Of a stretch of DNA of 23,422 bases, positions 12,525 through 23,422 are shown in pieces. The notes under the pieces were generated by a model that did not search any database, was not told where the DNA came from, and was given only the letters and a program-made list of their open reading frames with translations. The position numbers and the translations under genes are program-made. This DNA is from Conidiobolus incongruus B7586 (Eukaryota; Entomophthoromycota; Entomophthoromycetes; Entomophthorales; Conidiobolaceae), in contig JNEM01015608.1 of the NCBI GenBank assembly GCA_000697335.1, positions 1-23,422 of the forward strand. The letters are read 5' to 3'. Positions within the stretch are counted from its first letter, which is position 1; every line of letters begins with the position of its first letter.

Positions 12525-13917
12525 AATGGACTTAAGAAGAATAGTTCGAAACATTCCAAACTCACTCATCTTCATATTTGTGATCCAAAAATCAACCGAG
12601 TAATTTTTAAATCCTTTTTAATTATTCATTCTATCAACTATCATGTCATAGATCTCTGGTTACATTGACATCACTCCCAAAAAGTCCCTTTTCTTTTGGT
12701 TCTTCGAATCCCGCAATAATCCTAGCATCGATCCGTTAATCATCTGGTTAGAAGGAGGGCCGGGGTGTAGTGGTATGTTCGTCCTAATCGTCGAAATAGG
12801 GCCTTGCAAACTGAATCTCGACACTAGCACCACATATATAAACCCATGGTCCTGGAATAATAGGGCCAATATTTTATTTATCGATCAGCCTATCAATACC
12901 GGATTCTCAAAGAGGGAAATGTGACGACAAGTAGGCACAGTGCTCTAGATATTTATGAGTTTCTACAGCAATTTTTAACCATTTATCCCAAGTATAATCA
13001 TTCTGCTCTACATCTATTTGGCTATAGCTACGCTGGGAAATTTATTCCCAATTTGACTAGTTTGATACTGGACAGGAATAACCAAATTTCCAAGGATCCT
13101 CACAAGGATGAGAGCTGGTTTCCCATTCAATCTAAAATCCATCGGCATGGGCAATCCGTTCATAGAACCCCTATTCCAGTATCGAACGTCCGATCAATTT
13201 GCATGCAATAATCCATACAATCCCATATCGGAGTGGGAATGCAGCGAAATGCAGCGCCAACTGCCTCCGGCTCTAGAAAATGTCGAAAACTGTCTCAAGA
13301 TGACTCATGGTAAGAACTGCAGCTATGAAATCCAAGACCTCAACGATATCGTGTTCGCCCCCTACAATGCTAGGAATATCAGTGCTTACGATATTGTCAA
13401 AAAACAGAGGAGATGTATATTAGATACGACGAAATCTAGATGAATTTGCCCAAGATCAGGAAGGAATTGAGATTGAGTTCATTTTCAAAGTATTCTACCT
13501 GTAACGAAGATATCGAGCAGGTATTTTTCGATGATGGCGATTAGATCTCATCTGCAAGACCCGATCTAGTTAGGGTGTTGAATGCAAATTTGCCAACATT
13601 GATCTATGTTGGCGATAGGGATTATATATGTCACTGGATTGGGGTGAAAGAACTTCTGATGGATATCAATTGGAATTATCAGTAGGAATTCAATGCTCAG
13701 AGGGATAGAGTTTGGATCAGTTACGACAACTAGAGGTCTAGAGATTCACACCGCTATAAAAATTTATCATTTTTAAGTTTATGAAGCTGGTCATACCGTA
13801 CTATATTACAATGGAAGAGCCTCTTCGATTATAGTAAACAATTGGATAAAAATTTCTCTATTTAATTTTACATATTTATTCATATATAATACATTTATTC
13901 TATTGACATCGCTTTGA
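12525..13917 (+). pseudogene. Serine carboxypeptidase (carboxypeptidase Y-like, family S10) pseudogene
   Basis: The intact enzyme is a vacuolar or secreted serine exopeptidase that removes C-terminal residues. In order one sees CDPKINR-ISGYIDI (joined across a preserved 52-bp intron, 12600-12651), [15 protein letters not shown], the oxyanion motif EGGPGCSG (usually NGGPGCSS), PWSWNN, FIDQP, GYSYAGKFIP with the catalytic Ser codon at 13026 (family GESYAG), SIGMGNPFIEPLFQY, then YVGDRDYICHWIG for the acidic triad region, and YEAGHTV with the catalytic His codon at 13792. So the whole mature domain is present in order, but it is broken. There is a stop and frame change at about 12922, frame changes at about 13100, 13400-13430 and 13770, and in-frame TAG codons at 13437, 13542, 13683 and 13731. 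No signal peptide or propeptide is recognisable. The coding signal is still strong, so the death looks fairly recent. Reading it as a live gene would need unsupported extra introns. Confidence 0.88.
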
Positions 13918-14423
13918 AATTTGTATACTGATATTATGTAAACTTGGATATAAATATCAAGTCTCACAACCAAAAACACTCTTGATAAAATTATATTCGT
14001 TTTGTTTTATTTAAGTAATAATTTAAGCCAATCCCAATAATATAAAATTGAAATACTCTAAAAGATATATAGAATTATTTCTAAACATTTAGTTGATATC
14101 CCTAAGACCATTTCCTATTTAAAGCTTACAGATATCTTCAATATTGTGTCTCCATTCATTAAATGTTTATATCAAGTTGTCAGTAGTATAGTTGAGGTTG
14201 ACAACTTTTATCTCGCTTACATCTTGGGCTTTGCTATTTAGTTCGAAATATGAATTTTTCAACAAATATTTATTTTCCTTTACTATGACTAAGGAATGTT
14301 GAATTAACTAACTTCAGTTCTCATTTAATGAATTAGTGAAAGTTTTATAATGGTGATCATAAAAGTGAACTCAATGAATAAATACTTCATGTATTAACCT
14401 ATCCTGTGAGGTATATTTAATTA

Positions 14424-14456
<33 letters not shown>
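14424..14456. repeat. TA dinucleotide microsatellite
   Basis: About 15-16 uninterrupted TA units. No function is visible; such a tract is prone to length change by slippage and can extrude as a cruciform. Confidence 0.95.
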
Positions 14457-14461
<5 letters not shown>

Positions 14462-15622
14462 TTTATATATTGGACCAAATTTGTGAAATATTTCGTTTCA
14501 TCAAAAGTGTACTATTTGGAGATATATAAAACCAAGAAATATCTAAAGATGAAATACTATAAAATATACATTCAGAATATGAGTTCAATTCAAGTTCCTA
14601 TTACTAAGCTATAATTGCTCAAAATTGAGAAATGCTTTTATTGACTTAAATATATGGCAATAATATCATAAATGATGAATTTTAAATCAGTTAAATCTAA
14701 AATATTTATAAATCGAGCTTGTTTATTAAGTTTTTTGATTAATGTTCCAAATTATAAATTGAACTATGAAGATCGTAACTGGGCTCGAATATTAGCTAAG
14801 AAAAGTTCAAGTATTGATGGCATACATCATTGAGTCAACCGAACGTCTCTGTTTTTTGAATCTATATATATTAAGCATTTTCTGTATATATTTTCCATAA
14901 TATTAAAATTTTGATAGTGGAAATTAATATTATGATCAATTAATTTCAAATTATTAATTTTCAAAAAATTTTAATTAAATTTTTGATTATCATAAGATTA
15001 TACAGTTCTAATTTTCATAAATTTTATTAATTCTATGCCAAAAATTATATAAGTTAATCTCAAGTTTTCAATAAAATATAAATTTTTGAGTGGTTTGTAT
15101 ATCAAAATCTAATAAAACCTTTTAAATGGGTTCTTTTTTTAAATTAATGTTCAATATATCTTATTCATAATAAATACTATAATATTTATAAAAATGTTAA
15201 GATATTTTATTTATTTCAATATCAAAAATAAATTTCATTAGGAATTTTAAAAATATCCTATCTACCTATGCATTTAGACTCAAATTTAGGTGGATTGACA
15301 AGAGCTTAATGTACAAAAACACTTGGTGGGGAGTTGAAAAATGAATACAATAAATAAAAATATAAACGTTTGACTTTGCCATCTGATATATTTGACTTAT
15401 GTATCTGCTACACAAGATTTGTAAAACTTCAAAAATATGACAAGTTATAATATCGGCTTAAATCATCTTGAATCCAGGCTGCAAAATACTATGAAAAGTG
15501 AATTTTTTGATAAACATATTTGGTCAATATATTTACATTAACTTTACTTTCAACCAACTTATCCAGACTATAGACATTTTCAATGGGAAAAAAGGACTGA
15601 TCTTAATCAAAATAAAGATAAA

Positions 15623-15624
<2 letters not shown>

Positions 15625-15666
<42 letters not shown>
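15625..15666. repeat. AT dinucleotide microsatellite
   Basis: Twenty-one uninterrupted AT units. A 78-codon open frame over it (15498-15734) is made largely of Tyr-Ile repeats from this tract and is not a gene. Confidence 0.96.
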
Positions 15667-15668
<2 letters not shown>

Positions 15669-18600
15669 ATTTATTTAAAAAAATTTAAAATTTACATAAT
15701 TAATATCATATTGGAATATTTTATGAGAATATAAAATATTAATTTAATGATACAAAGGGTAACTTTGGAAATTATGATTCATTTTATTTTTATGAACTAC
15801 GTTTGTTTCTATATCACAACATTATTGTATTATGTTAAACAGTATAAATTATTTATCATTTTATAGTAATCATTATACATCTAACAAATTTTCTATGGTA
15901 ATTTCAATAAATCTTATCTCACAAAAAATCATTGGATTCAAATTTTGCGAAAGCTAAACAATAATATTTATTAAAATGTTATATTTTGCAATATGTTCAA
16001 TATGAATTATGATTATAAACTTCTAAGTATTTATAAATAGCAAAAGGCTACTTAAAATAGTATTAACAAACTGATTAATTAACACAAATCTGGAAAACTC
16101 AATATAATCTACTTACCTTGTTTAAGCAATCTTAAATTTACAACCAACCAAAGTAATTTATATCTAATTCAAAAATATTTTAAAAATTACCAGTAATCCT
16201 GAGCAAGAGAACTAGCATAGTTTCTATATTTTAATTTTTATATATTTGTAACCTCATTAAAGAATGTTTCAAAATCAGCTAAGGGATTAGGAATATGGGT
16301 ACTTTTATATTTTAACTTAATATTAAATGGATGAAACAAAAAATATTGCCAATAGAAAAATTATGCTAAGTTAAAAAACATTTATAATAAAAGACTCATA
16401 AATCACAATATATAATCCATTACCAAAAATTAAACAGAGTGCTTGATCTAAAAAATTATAACCTCCACTTTATTCACCAAAATAGTTTTTTTGAAAAATA
16501 AGTGTTATTTCTGAATAAATGATTTTTATAACGTTCCATTAATTATCAGGAGTAATAGTAAACTATAAATTCAAAATATATCTAAAATATTGAAAGCTAA
16601 TGTTATTAATTAATGTATAAATCTTAATACTATTAATATTTTGCTTGATACAATAATAACCAAAGTTATTTAGTTAAACCTATTATAATTATACTTAATA
16701 GAAATTGATCTTGATTGCCTTATTCTTTAAACTCACCAAATGTCAATCCTTGTAACTATAATTGTATTGGATAATTAAAGAATTCGATTTAGAAAAGGTA
16801 TTTAAAAACATTTTAACTTTTATTTCAAAATATTTCTTTTGTTAAAGAGTTTTAAACATTCACTAAAGGAGTTGAGCAATTGTTATTACTCCAAAATTAT
16901 ATTATTAAAAACAAGAGAGGAATTAATTATTATAGTAATACTGCAATTATTTCAATTTTTTGTATAAAATTATAATAAAAATGAAAATTAATCAAACTTA
17001 ATTTTTGATCAATATGCATTTTTCATAAACCTAAACTAATCAATATTGGTAAATTCTTATAAACAGCTTAATATTCATGTTATACTTAGTTTTTTTATAT
17101 CAAGATTTTTAGAAATTAGAGCTGAAATTGAATGATTAAGAGAAAGTGTGCCCTTCATAATTCAATTGCTTGGTCCATATATAAAAAATTGTCAAAATTG
17201 ATCCAAGAATAGGGTCACTATATAATGATGTCCATGAACAAATTACCAAAACAATATGAGCAATATTAATATGCATTTAATGCTAAAAACAAGAGAATAC
17301 ATAGATGGAATCGGAAGGAAATTAATGCAAATATTAAAAAGTTATAGTCTCTGAAAATAATGAAAATTGTTATTGATTTAGATATATATCATTAAGATGA
17401 TAGTAGTAACAAACCCGTTTTATATTTCAAAAAATTTATTAAGTCACGCATTATTTATAACTCTATATATAGATTAAAATGAATCAGAGAATAAGTTATA
17501 CTACTTTTGTCATTGCTATGTGGTATTTAAAAAGGATTAAAATCAGGAAGTCTACAAAACTAACACATTCAATATAAATCTAATCCATGTATAGTATTAG
17601 TTTTAATAAATAATATAAATGGTAATCTTGAAAAGTATTTGACAAATGATTATGAATTCAATTGATTAATTGAGCAAAAATTTTTTATTCCAAACAGATA
17701 CAGATTCTTAGTATTAAATATTAGAAAATGATACCTTCAATAGTAATATATCTAATTCAGAGAGTAAACTATCTCCGATTATTCTAGATTGGTATAGTTT
17801 GAACAATTCTAAGCCATTATTAATCCAATATAACCCTATATTGACAATTGATGGAAATCGGGTGATTCACAATATAAGTGTCTAATAGAAACATTGATAT
17901 GTTATATAATTCAAATTTAAACTTGAGCTATGTTTTGGATCAAATAGAGGTATTATTAAAGCATTAATTTATAATGAAAAAAATTATAAAGATTGTATAG
18001 TTATAGGTATACTTAGGTATAGATAACGAGGTAAATAATGTTTACGAACTGTTAAATATATAACATTGTTTAGATGATTGAATTAAATAATCTTAATTGT
18101 TGATTTTCAATAATAATCAAAAGCATAAAGTCTTATAATCAAATTATTTTTATAAGCAGGTATATATTTAACTTATCCCAATCTGGATAGTTTGAAATAA
18201 TCAATTTCCTCAAAATAATGTCAGCTTTGAAACTACAAAATATTATATATTAATATTTATTCTATATTTAATAATATTAATGATATAATCATATAGTTAT
18301 TTCACAAACAATTATGAAAAGTGATTCAAGAAAGTGTGTAAGTTAATAAATAAACTATGTAACAATCTCATTGCAATATTTTGTTTAACCTATATTGCTA
18401 TACAAATAAAATATACAAGATTAATTCAAATGATTTTAAACTAATATCATATAAAATTAGATGATTTACAAAAATATATGCTCGGATATTAAACTGATAA
18501 ATCAATTAAGTCTGAAATTTGTTAATGGTGTAATTTTTGATATTAATGCTATCAGTTAAACTATATTCAGATATTGGAAGAACTAAAATGTTATAAATAG

Positions 18601-19637
18601 TGTTAATATTTTCAATTAATATATAACCTTAAACTGGATTTAATTAAACTGAACTCACCACTATTATTAATGTTTGTATCAATCACTATATTGTATTATA
18701 AATTATCAAATATATCAGTGAAATTAGGATCAATCATAATAAAAAATTATTTAATGAATATTACAGATAAATATATACAATATACTATATCGATCTAATA
18801 AATTAAAGTTAAATGGTAAAAATTTAATATAAAAATAATGTTGTAGATATATTATTGATTTTTAAATATTTTAAATGTCTAAAATTATATTATTTATAGC
18901 CAATGGTTGTAGTCAACGGAAAATATTTGTATTTATAGTGACATATATATTATCTTTTAATCATAAAATAGAAATTGATTAGTTGAATATATGATAATTT
19001 TGAATACAAAATGTAAATATCTGAAGTATGAATAATTCGAGCATTACACTTTGATCTAAAATAATTCTGACTCTAATTCAAGTATTTTTCTATCAACAAT
19101 TGATGAATCTATGTAAAAATAATTAGAAAATAATAGTATTATGTAAATGTTTATTTTAGTTGTATTAAAAAAGTATGAGTTATAGTGATTAATTTAAAAT
19201 AAGAAAATATCATATTCAAATTAGATTTATGTTTTTCAAATATTTGCTTTATCTATGAACTTAATATTTATTAAAAGCACTAAATCAAAATATTAAATAA
19301 CTCTCATTTAAATCAATTATACAAAATTTATTCTTTAACATAATTTATTTGTTATCGTAATGAATATATTCAATTATAATTAAAAATTCAAAATTTGATA
19401 ATATTAGATAATATTTTCTAAAAAAATTGAAATTTTAAGTACTATTCACTGATGGTAGTTACTAATCATTCAACCCTATTAAATATATTTGATTACTTTT
19501 TTAAATAAAGAATTATATAGATATTTTGTTAGTGTAGCTTTAGTAATGAATTATTATTTGATCTTAAGATACATTTAATAATTTTCGAATTTTGAATTTA
19601 TTCTTAATAAATTCACAATCCAAAAAAAATTGAATTA

Positions 19638-19670
<33 letters not shown>
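19638..19670. repeat. ATT trinucleotide microsatellite
   Basis: Eleven ATT units in a row, about 290 bp upstream of the Atg18 start codon. It could vary in length between strains; an effect on the gene is speculation. Confidence 0.95.
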
Positions 19671-19671
<1 letters not shown>

Positions 19672-19961
19672 GCTGACCAATCATAATATTAGGAATATTA
19701 GAATGTGATCAAGTTCTTGAATCAGCCAATAATATAACTTAATCTCAATTCTCCAGCCAATTATCAACTCCTAAAATTTCCGTATAATATTCCCAACGCA
19801 CCCATAATTATTCTCTCCCAAATCATTAAAAAATAAAATAAAATTATTGGAGACTGGTTTTTTTAAATTAATTAGTAATCTTTACCAAATTTCATTAAAT
19901 TATTTATATTATTTATATAAAAAAATAACCGATATTTTAATAAAAAAAAAGACATTGAAAT

Positions 19962-21446
19962 ATGAATTTAAGTTCAAAAACTACTAACGACTTACTCTTT
20001 ATTAATTTTAACCAAGATTATAGGTAAATTTTCAACCTAAAATAAAAAATTTTATATTAAATTGTTTAGTTGTATATCTGTAGGTACCAAAAATGGTTAT
20101 AAAATTTTTAATTGTGACCCTTTTGGAAGATGTTTTGAAAAGAGTAAATACTTTTATATACTCAATATTGAAATATTATTAATTTTAAATAGACGAAGGT
20201 GGTATCGGTGTAGTCGAAATGTTATTCTGTACTTCTTTAGTTGCGTTGGTAGGTGCTGGTGAGCAACCCGCTTTTAGTCCTAGAAGATTACAGATTTCTA
20301 ACACCAAGGTAATTAATATTTATTAATTTATAAAGTTAGCTTAATTTATTAATAAAAAATATAGAGAGAGTCTGTAATTTGTGAATTAACATTTCCAACA
20401 AGTATATTGGGGGTAAAATTAAATAGAAGAAGGCTGATAGTAATTTTGGAAGAGCAAATCTTTATTTATGACATTTCTAATATGAAATTATTACACACTA
20501 TTGAAACGAGTCCAAATCCTAATGGTATTCATATTAAAATTGGTTACATACTATTTGCTTTATTTATTCATTTATTTTAGCTATCTGTGCGCTGTCTTCA
20601 TCTTCCGAAAATAGTTATTTGGCATATCCCGCTCCTTCACCGTCCCCCCTCTCACCATATTCTAACAATACTGGAGGTAGAAATCCTTCCAATCAGGGTA
20701 TTGCTAACGGTACTGGTGAAGTTGTCATTTTTGATACTTTATCTCTTCAAGTAGTCAATATTATTCAAGCTCACAAATCTAGCCTCAGTTACATTACCAT
20801 CAATTCAGACGGTACGTTACTTGCTACAGCTAGTGACAAAGGTACAGTCATCCGAGTATTTTCATTACCCACCGGCAATAAACTCTATCAATTCCGACGC
20901 GGTAGTTACGCTGCAAAAATCTACTCAATATCCTTCAATATGATGAGTACTTTACTCTGCGTATCCAGCGACACCGAAACCGTGCACATCTTCAAATTAA
21001 CACCCCAATCGTCGCCCGATGGGAACGGTCGTCACCACGCGAGCACACTACCACGCCACTCCACAGCTCGCTTGGGGTTGGAGGACGACCAAGCGAAACC
21101 CCACCGAAGATCGTCATTTCACGAGATACTCGGCAAGAAGCTAGCCGGCAGTGTAGGAGCCTACCTGCCTGAAGCGCTCTCCGAAATGTGGGAGCCCGCT
21201 CGCGACTTTGCATTCCTCAAACTACCCAACATCGGCAGTCAGAGTATCGTTGGGTTAAGCAATACTACACCCCAAGTCATGGTCATTACTTCTGACGGCT
21301 ACCTCTATCAGTACAATATTGATTTGGAGAATGGAGGTGAATGTTCCTTGCTAAAACAGTACAGGTAATTATTTATGATTAATTCAACTAATAATTTTAT
21401 TAATTCATTTTACTTTAGTTTGTTAGAATCTTCAGACACACAATAA
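19962..21446 (+). CDS. ATG18: Autophagy protein Atg18 / WIPI (PROPPIN)
   Basis: A seven-bladed beta-propeller that binds PI3P and PI(3,5)P2 and works at the phagophore with Atg2, and at endosome/vacuole in fission and PI(3,5)P2 control. Exons are 19962-20023, 20070-20143, 20193-20308, 20365-20524, 20581-21364 and 21419-21446; introns are 46-56 bp. The product is 407 aa. The N-terminus reads [20 protein letters not shown], then [27 protein letters not shown] and [13 protein letters not shown], all typical of Atg18. The lipid-binding FRRG motif is at residues 242-245 (context [15 protein letters not shown]). Two flexible insertions stand out: a Pro/Ser/Asn loop about 152-180, and a long basic/Ser loop about 278-330 that corresponds to the membrane-inserting 6CD loop. 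The last tiny exon gives [11 protein letters not shown], the conserved C-terminal blade closure. Part of exon 5 is much more GC-rich than everything around it (see findings). Confidence 0.95.
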
Positions 21447-22500
21447 TTTCATTATTTTTATCATCACTATTTTTTGATAAATTATCTCTGTTTTTTACCA
21501 TTTATTTTCATTTACAAATAGTTATTGTAATTTTTATATTAATATTTTTCATTTGTTTGTTATATGATAGTTAATAAAATTTGATATTAAAGTCAATGAT
21601 TAATCTATTGATATAAGTTATTCATAATTGTAAAATTATTTTGGTGCTCATAATTGCGATTATAATGAAATTTATAAAAACGAGTATTTGAGAAATTCAT
21701 TTTAGTTGATATTTTAAAATATTTTTAACACTAAAAACTTAAATTGAATTTGTCAATAATTGAAAGTTTATAATTTTGTATTAGTAGACTTCAATTAAAA
21801 AGTCCTAAACTTTTTAGCATGTAATGAAATCATTATTAGAAAAACAAATTTACTAAAATATATTGATCAATATTTATAATAATTACGATTTTAAATAGAT
21901 TATTAAACTATAAACTAAAATATAAAGTATTTGAGATCGTTAAATGATATTTCCTATTATATAATTTCAGCGGATAAATTTGATTAAAATTATTAACTTT
22001 AAAGGGGAATTTAACATCATTAAATTCATATCCAAGTCAGTTAAATTTAGTGATAGTTAAATATACAATCCTAGTTATTTATCATTATAATAGATTGTTG
22101 ATAATCACGATATTTAGCTCAAAATATGATCTGGTCTCTAGGTCATAAGTCTGCAAGCTTTACAATCCCAGTCACATTTGAAGTTCAAATTTTCAATTAC
22201 TGTATAAAGTGTTCCAACATTTTAATTTGTATTGTGAACTGAATTCAAATAAGGTTACTTGAATAGGGAATGAATCAATTTTAAATTCGAGTTAAAGCTA
22301 TAAAATGTAAACAAATTACCCCACAAACTAGTAGTAAAGTGTGTTAGTTCAACCTAGGAATTGAGTAAATTACCGATTAATCAATATTAGCCACTTGTTT
22401 AGTGTTTGGTATAAATATGAGTTGATGAATTGATTGTAAAGAATTATCAATTCTCAAGTTTCAACTTTGAATTTTTAATTTTTTATTATTTAATAATAAT
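21447..22500. other. Intergenic region between Atg18 and the LTR element
   Basis: The Atg18 3' UTR should occupy the first part. No gene, RNA or clear repeat is seen. About 22120-22440 is slightly less AT-rich but has no open frame of note. Confidence 0.55.
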
Positions 22501-22868
22501 TGTTAAGAATGAATAAATTAAGTTCAATAATATTAACACGTCTTGGGAAAGCCGCGTCCGGAATAGTATAAGTAAAAGAGAGAGATCTAGGGATTTCCAG
22601 GTAAAGGTTAGGGAGATAGGGGGTTTATTGATTTAAGCCAAATAGCTGGGAGGACCCAGATCAAACTCCTTCTCTGTAGTATAGCTCTGTTTCTGGGTTC
22701 TATATATAGTGCATAGAGTAGTAGGTTTCTGGAGTTTTCTGGAGGGTTGTATCATTAGCTGATTAAAGGATAGGGTTGAAGTGGTTGGTCACATGAGGGG
22801 GGGAATGACCCTTATATTCAGTTGAAGTAAGCATATTACGTGGGAGGAGAGTCACCTGACTCGTGACA
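22501..22868 (-). repeat. Probable 3' LTR of a Ty3/gypsy element
   Basis: On the element (minus) strand this block begins TGTCACGAGTC and ends TTCTTAACA, giving the usual TGT...ACA ends. It contains a TATA-like box CTATATATAG (22700-22709) and, about 70 bases further on, AATAAA (22624-22629), the expected order of promoter and polyadenylation signal in an LTR. Its base composition is clearly unlike the A/T spacer to its left. The second LTR is outside the window, so the ends cannot be proven. No good polypurine tract abuts the proposed start, so that boundary could be wrong by some tens of bases. Confidence 0.5.
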
Positions 22869-22977
22869 ATACCGGGGGGTTTTAAGATTGGATGTCCTCA
22901 TCCAATGAGAATTGAATGACAGTGATTCCGGAGGATCAAGTCAGTTTTAATGTCTGTATTATTATGATTATTTCGGA

Positions 22978-23167
22978 TTTTTTTTTTTGATTTTTATATT
23001 ATTTTTATATATATATTTTTTCTTTTTTTTGTTTTTTTTATCATTTTTTTTAATTTTTTTTTTTTAATTATTTGAAAAAAAATGAGCAATGAAAAAATAA
23101 TAATAAAAAATAATAAATATAGAAAAAAAATAATAAAAATAATACTAAAATAATGATAATAACAAAC
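22978..23167. repeat. Low-complexity T-rich then A-rich block inside the LTR element
   Basis: About 90 bases of T runs (22979-23069) are followed directly by about 90 bases of A runs (23073-23165). It lies between the end of pol and the probable LTR, in the element's 3' non-coding part. The two halves are roughly complementary and could pair. Confidence 0.8.
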
Positions 23168-23195
23168 AAGGAGATAATATAGATTGATTGGATTC

Positions 23196-23422
23196 CTAGT
23201 TGGAGTGGGACTCGGGGTTTGGATTATTGTATAGTTCTAACATATCTCGGTTAATCCATCCTGTCACCTTCTTCATTGCGCCAGGTAGAGGAATAATTTT
23301 GTATGTACCCTTGGCATTACTATCGATGACTTTATATGGTGCATCCCATCTTGCTTCGAATTTTGCACCTAAGTTAGCTTCAACATCTTTTCTCCAAAGC
23401 TTCACTGTATCACCAACTTTAA
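23196..23422 (-). mobile_element. Ty3/gypsy LTR retrotransposon, 3' end of pol (integrase C-terminus), partial
   Basis: The frame enters from beyond the right edge and ends at 23196. It shows the integrase C-terminal fold of gypsy-type pol: VGDTVKLWRKD, then FEARWDAPYKV, a GPY/F-like module, then GTYKI, and a closing MLELYNN. Integrase inserts the reverse-transcribed copy into host DNA. The visible part is open, which suggests a fairly young copy, but most of the element lies outside the window so wholeness cannot be judged. About 330 bp of non-coding DNA separates the pol end from the proposed LTR. Confidence 0.82.

Larger units (their letters stand above)
13918..19961. other. Six-kilobase AT-rich region with no confident gene
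   Basis: No recognisable gene, RNA or transposon is seen on either strand. Stops are dense in all frames. Two stop-free stretches read like protein (14062-14238 and 17718-17882) and are listed in the findings, but I cannot identify them. Three microsatellites lie inside and are listed separately. The last 200 bp (about 19760-19961), with C-containing words on the + strand such as TCCCAACGCACCC near 19790, is the likely Atg18 promoter. Confidence 0.55.

Noticed and set aside
12660-12869. 69-codon minus-strand open frame
   Set aside because: Antisense shadow of the carboxypeptidase relic, whose plus-strand reading has clear family motifs.
13108-13443. 111-codon open frame as an independent gene
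   Set aside because: It is the middle segment of the carboxypeptidase relic, continuing the family alignment from the preceding frame.
15498-15734. 78-codon open frame
   Set aside because: Its centre is Tyr-Ile repeats translated from the AT microsatellite; no coding character.
20062-20262. 66-codon open frame at the Atg18 5' end
   Set aside because: It reads through the second Atg18 intron; the spliced frame restores the family sequence GGIGVVEML.
20992-21213. 73-codon antisense open frame in Atg18
   Set aside because: Produced by the GC-rich block, where stops are rare on both strands; no recognisable domain.
22120-22190. Possible second tRNA-like sequence
   Set aside because: No acceptor, anticodon or T-arm pairing could be drawn.

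Overview
This looks like nuclear DNA of a very AT-rich early-diverging fungus. I favour a Mucoromycota or Glomeromycotina-type genome, but only moderately. The grounds are compact conserved eukaryotic genes with many tiny introns (13 in the intact genes, all 46-74 bp, GT...AG, mostly GTAA donors), a fungal-type SF1/BBP and Atg18, a vacuolar carboxypeptidase-like relic, a cytosolic-type tRNA-Leu, and long, nearly featureless A/T spacers with microsatellites. The name of the species cannot be read from this window.

Layout. 1-6260: gene-free, hyper-AT DNA holding one recognisable fossil, a badly decayed Tc1/mariner-type transposase (about 430-1020). 6261-7989 (+): branchpoint-binding protein SF1/BBP, three exons. 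9153-10145 (-): Rab6/Ypt6 GTPase, seven exons, convergent with SF1. 11988-12069 (+): tRNA-Leu(AAG) with a pol III T-run terminator. About 12525-13917 (+): a wrecked serine carboxypeptidase (carboxypeptidase Y family). 13918-19961: about 6 kb with no confident gene, with AT and ATT microsatellites and two short protein-like open stretches. 19962-21446 (+): Atg18/WIPI PROPPIN, six exons. 22501-23422 (-): the 3' end of a Ty3/gypsy LTR retrotransposon (end of integrase plus a probable LTR), running off the window.

The genes are unrelated housekeeping functions: pre-mRNA branch-site recognition, Golgi/endosome retrograde traffic, translation, and autophagy/PI3P sensing at vacuole and endosome. There is no operon-like organisation. 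Rab6/Ypt6, Atg18 and a carboxypeptidase Y-type enzyme all touch the endosome/vacuole system, but I take that as chance. I found no CRISPR, no secondary-metabolite cluster and no convincing new system. The most useful leads are a stop-free 57-bp intron in SF1 that could be retained in frame, a sharply GC-rich block inside Atg18, the decay pattern of the carboxypeptidase gene, and the decayed transposon in hyper-AT DNA, which could reflect RIP-like or methylation-linked mutation.
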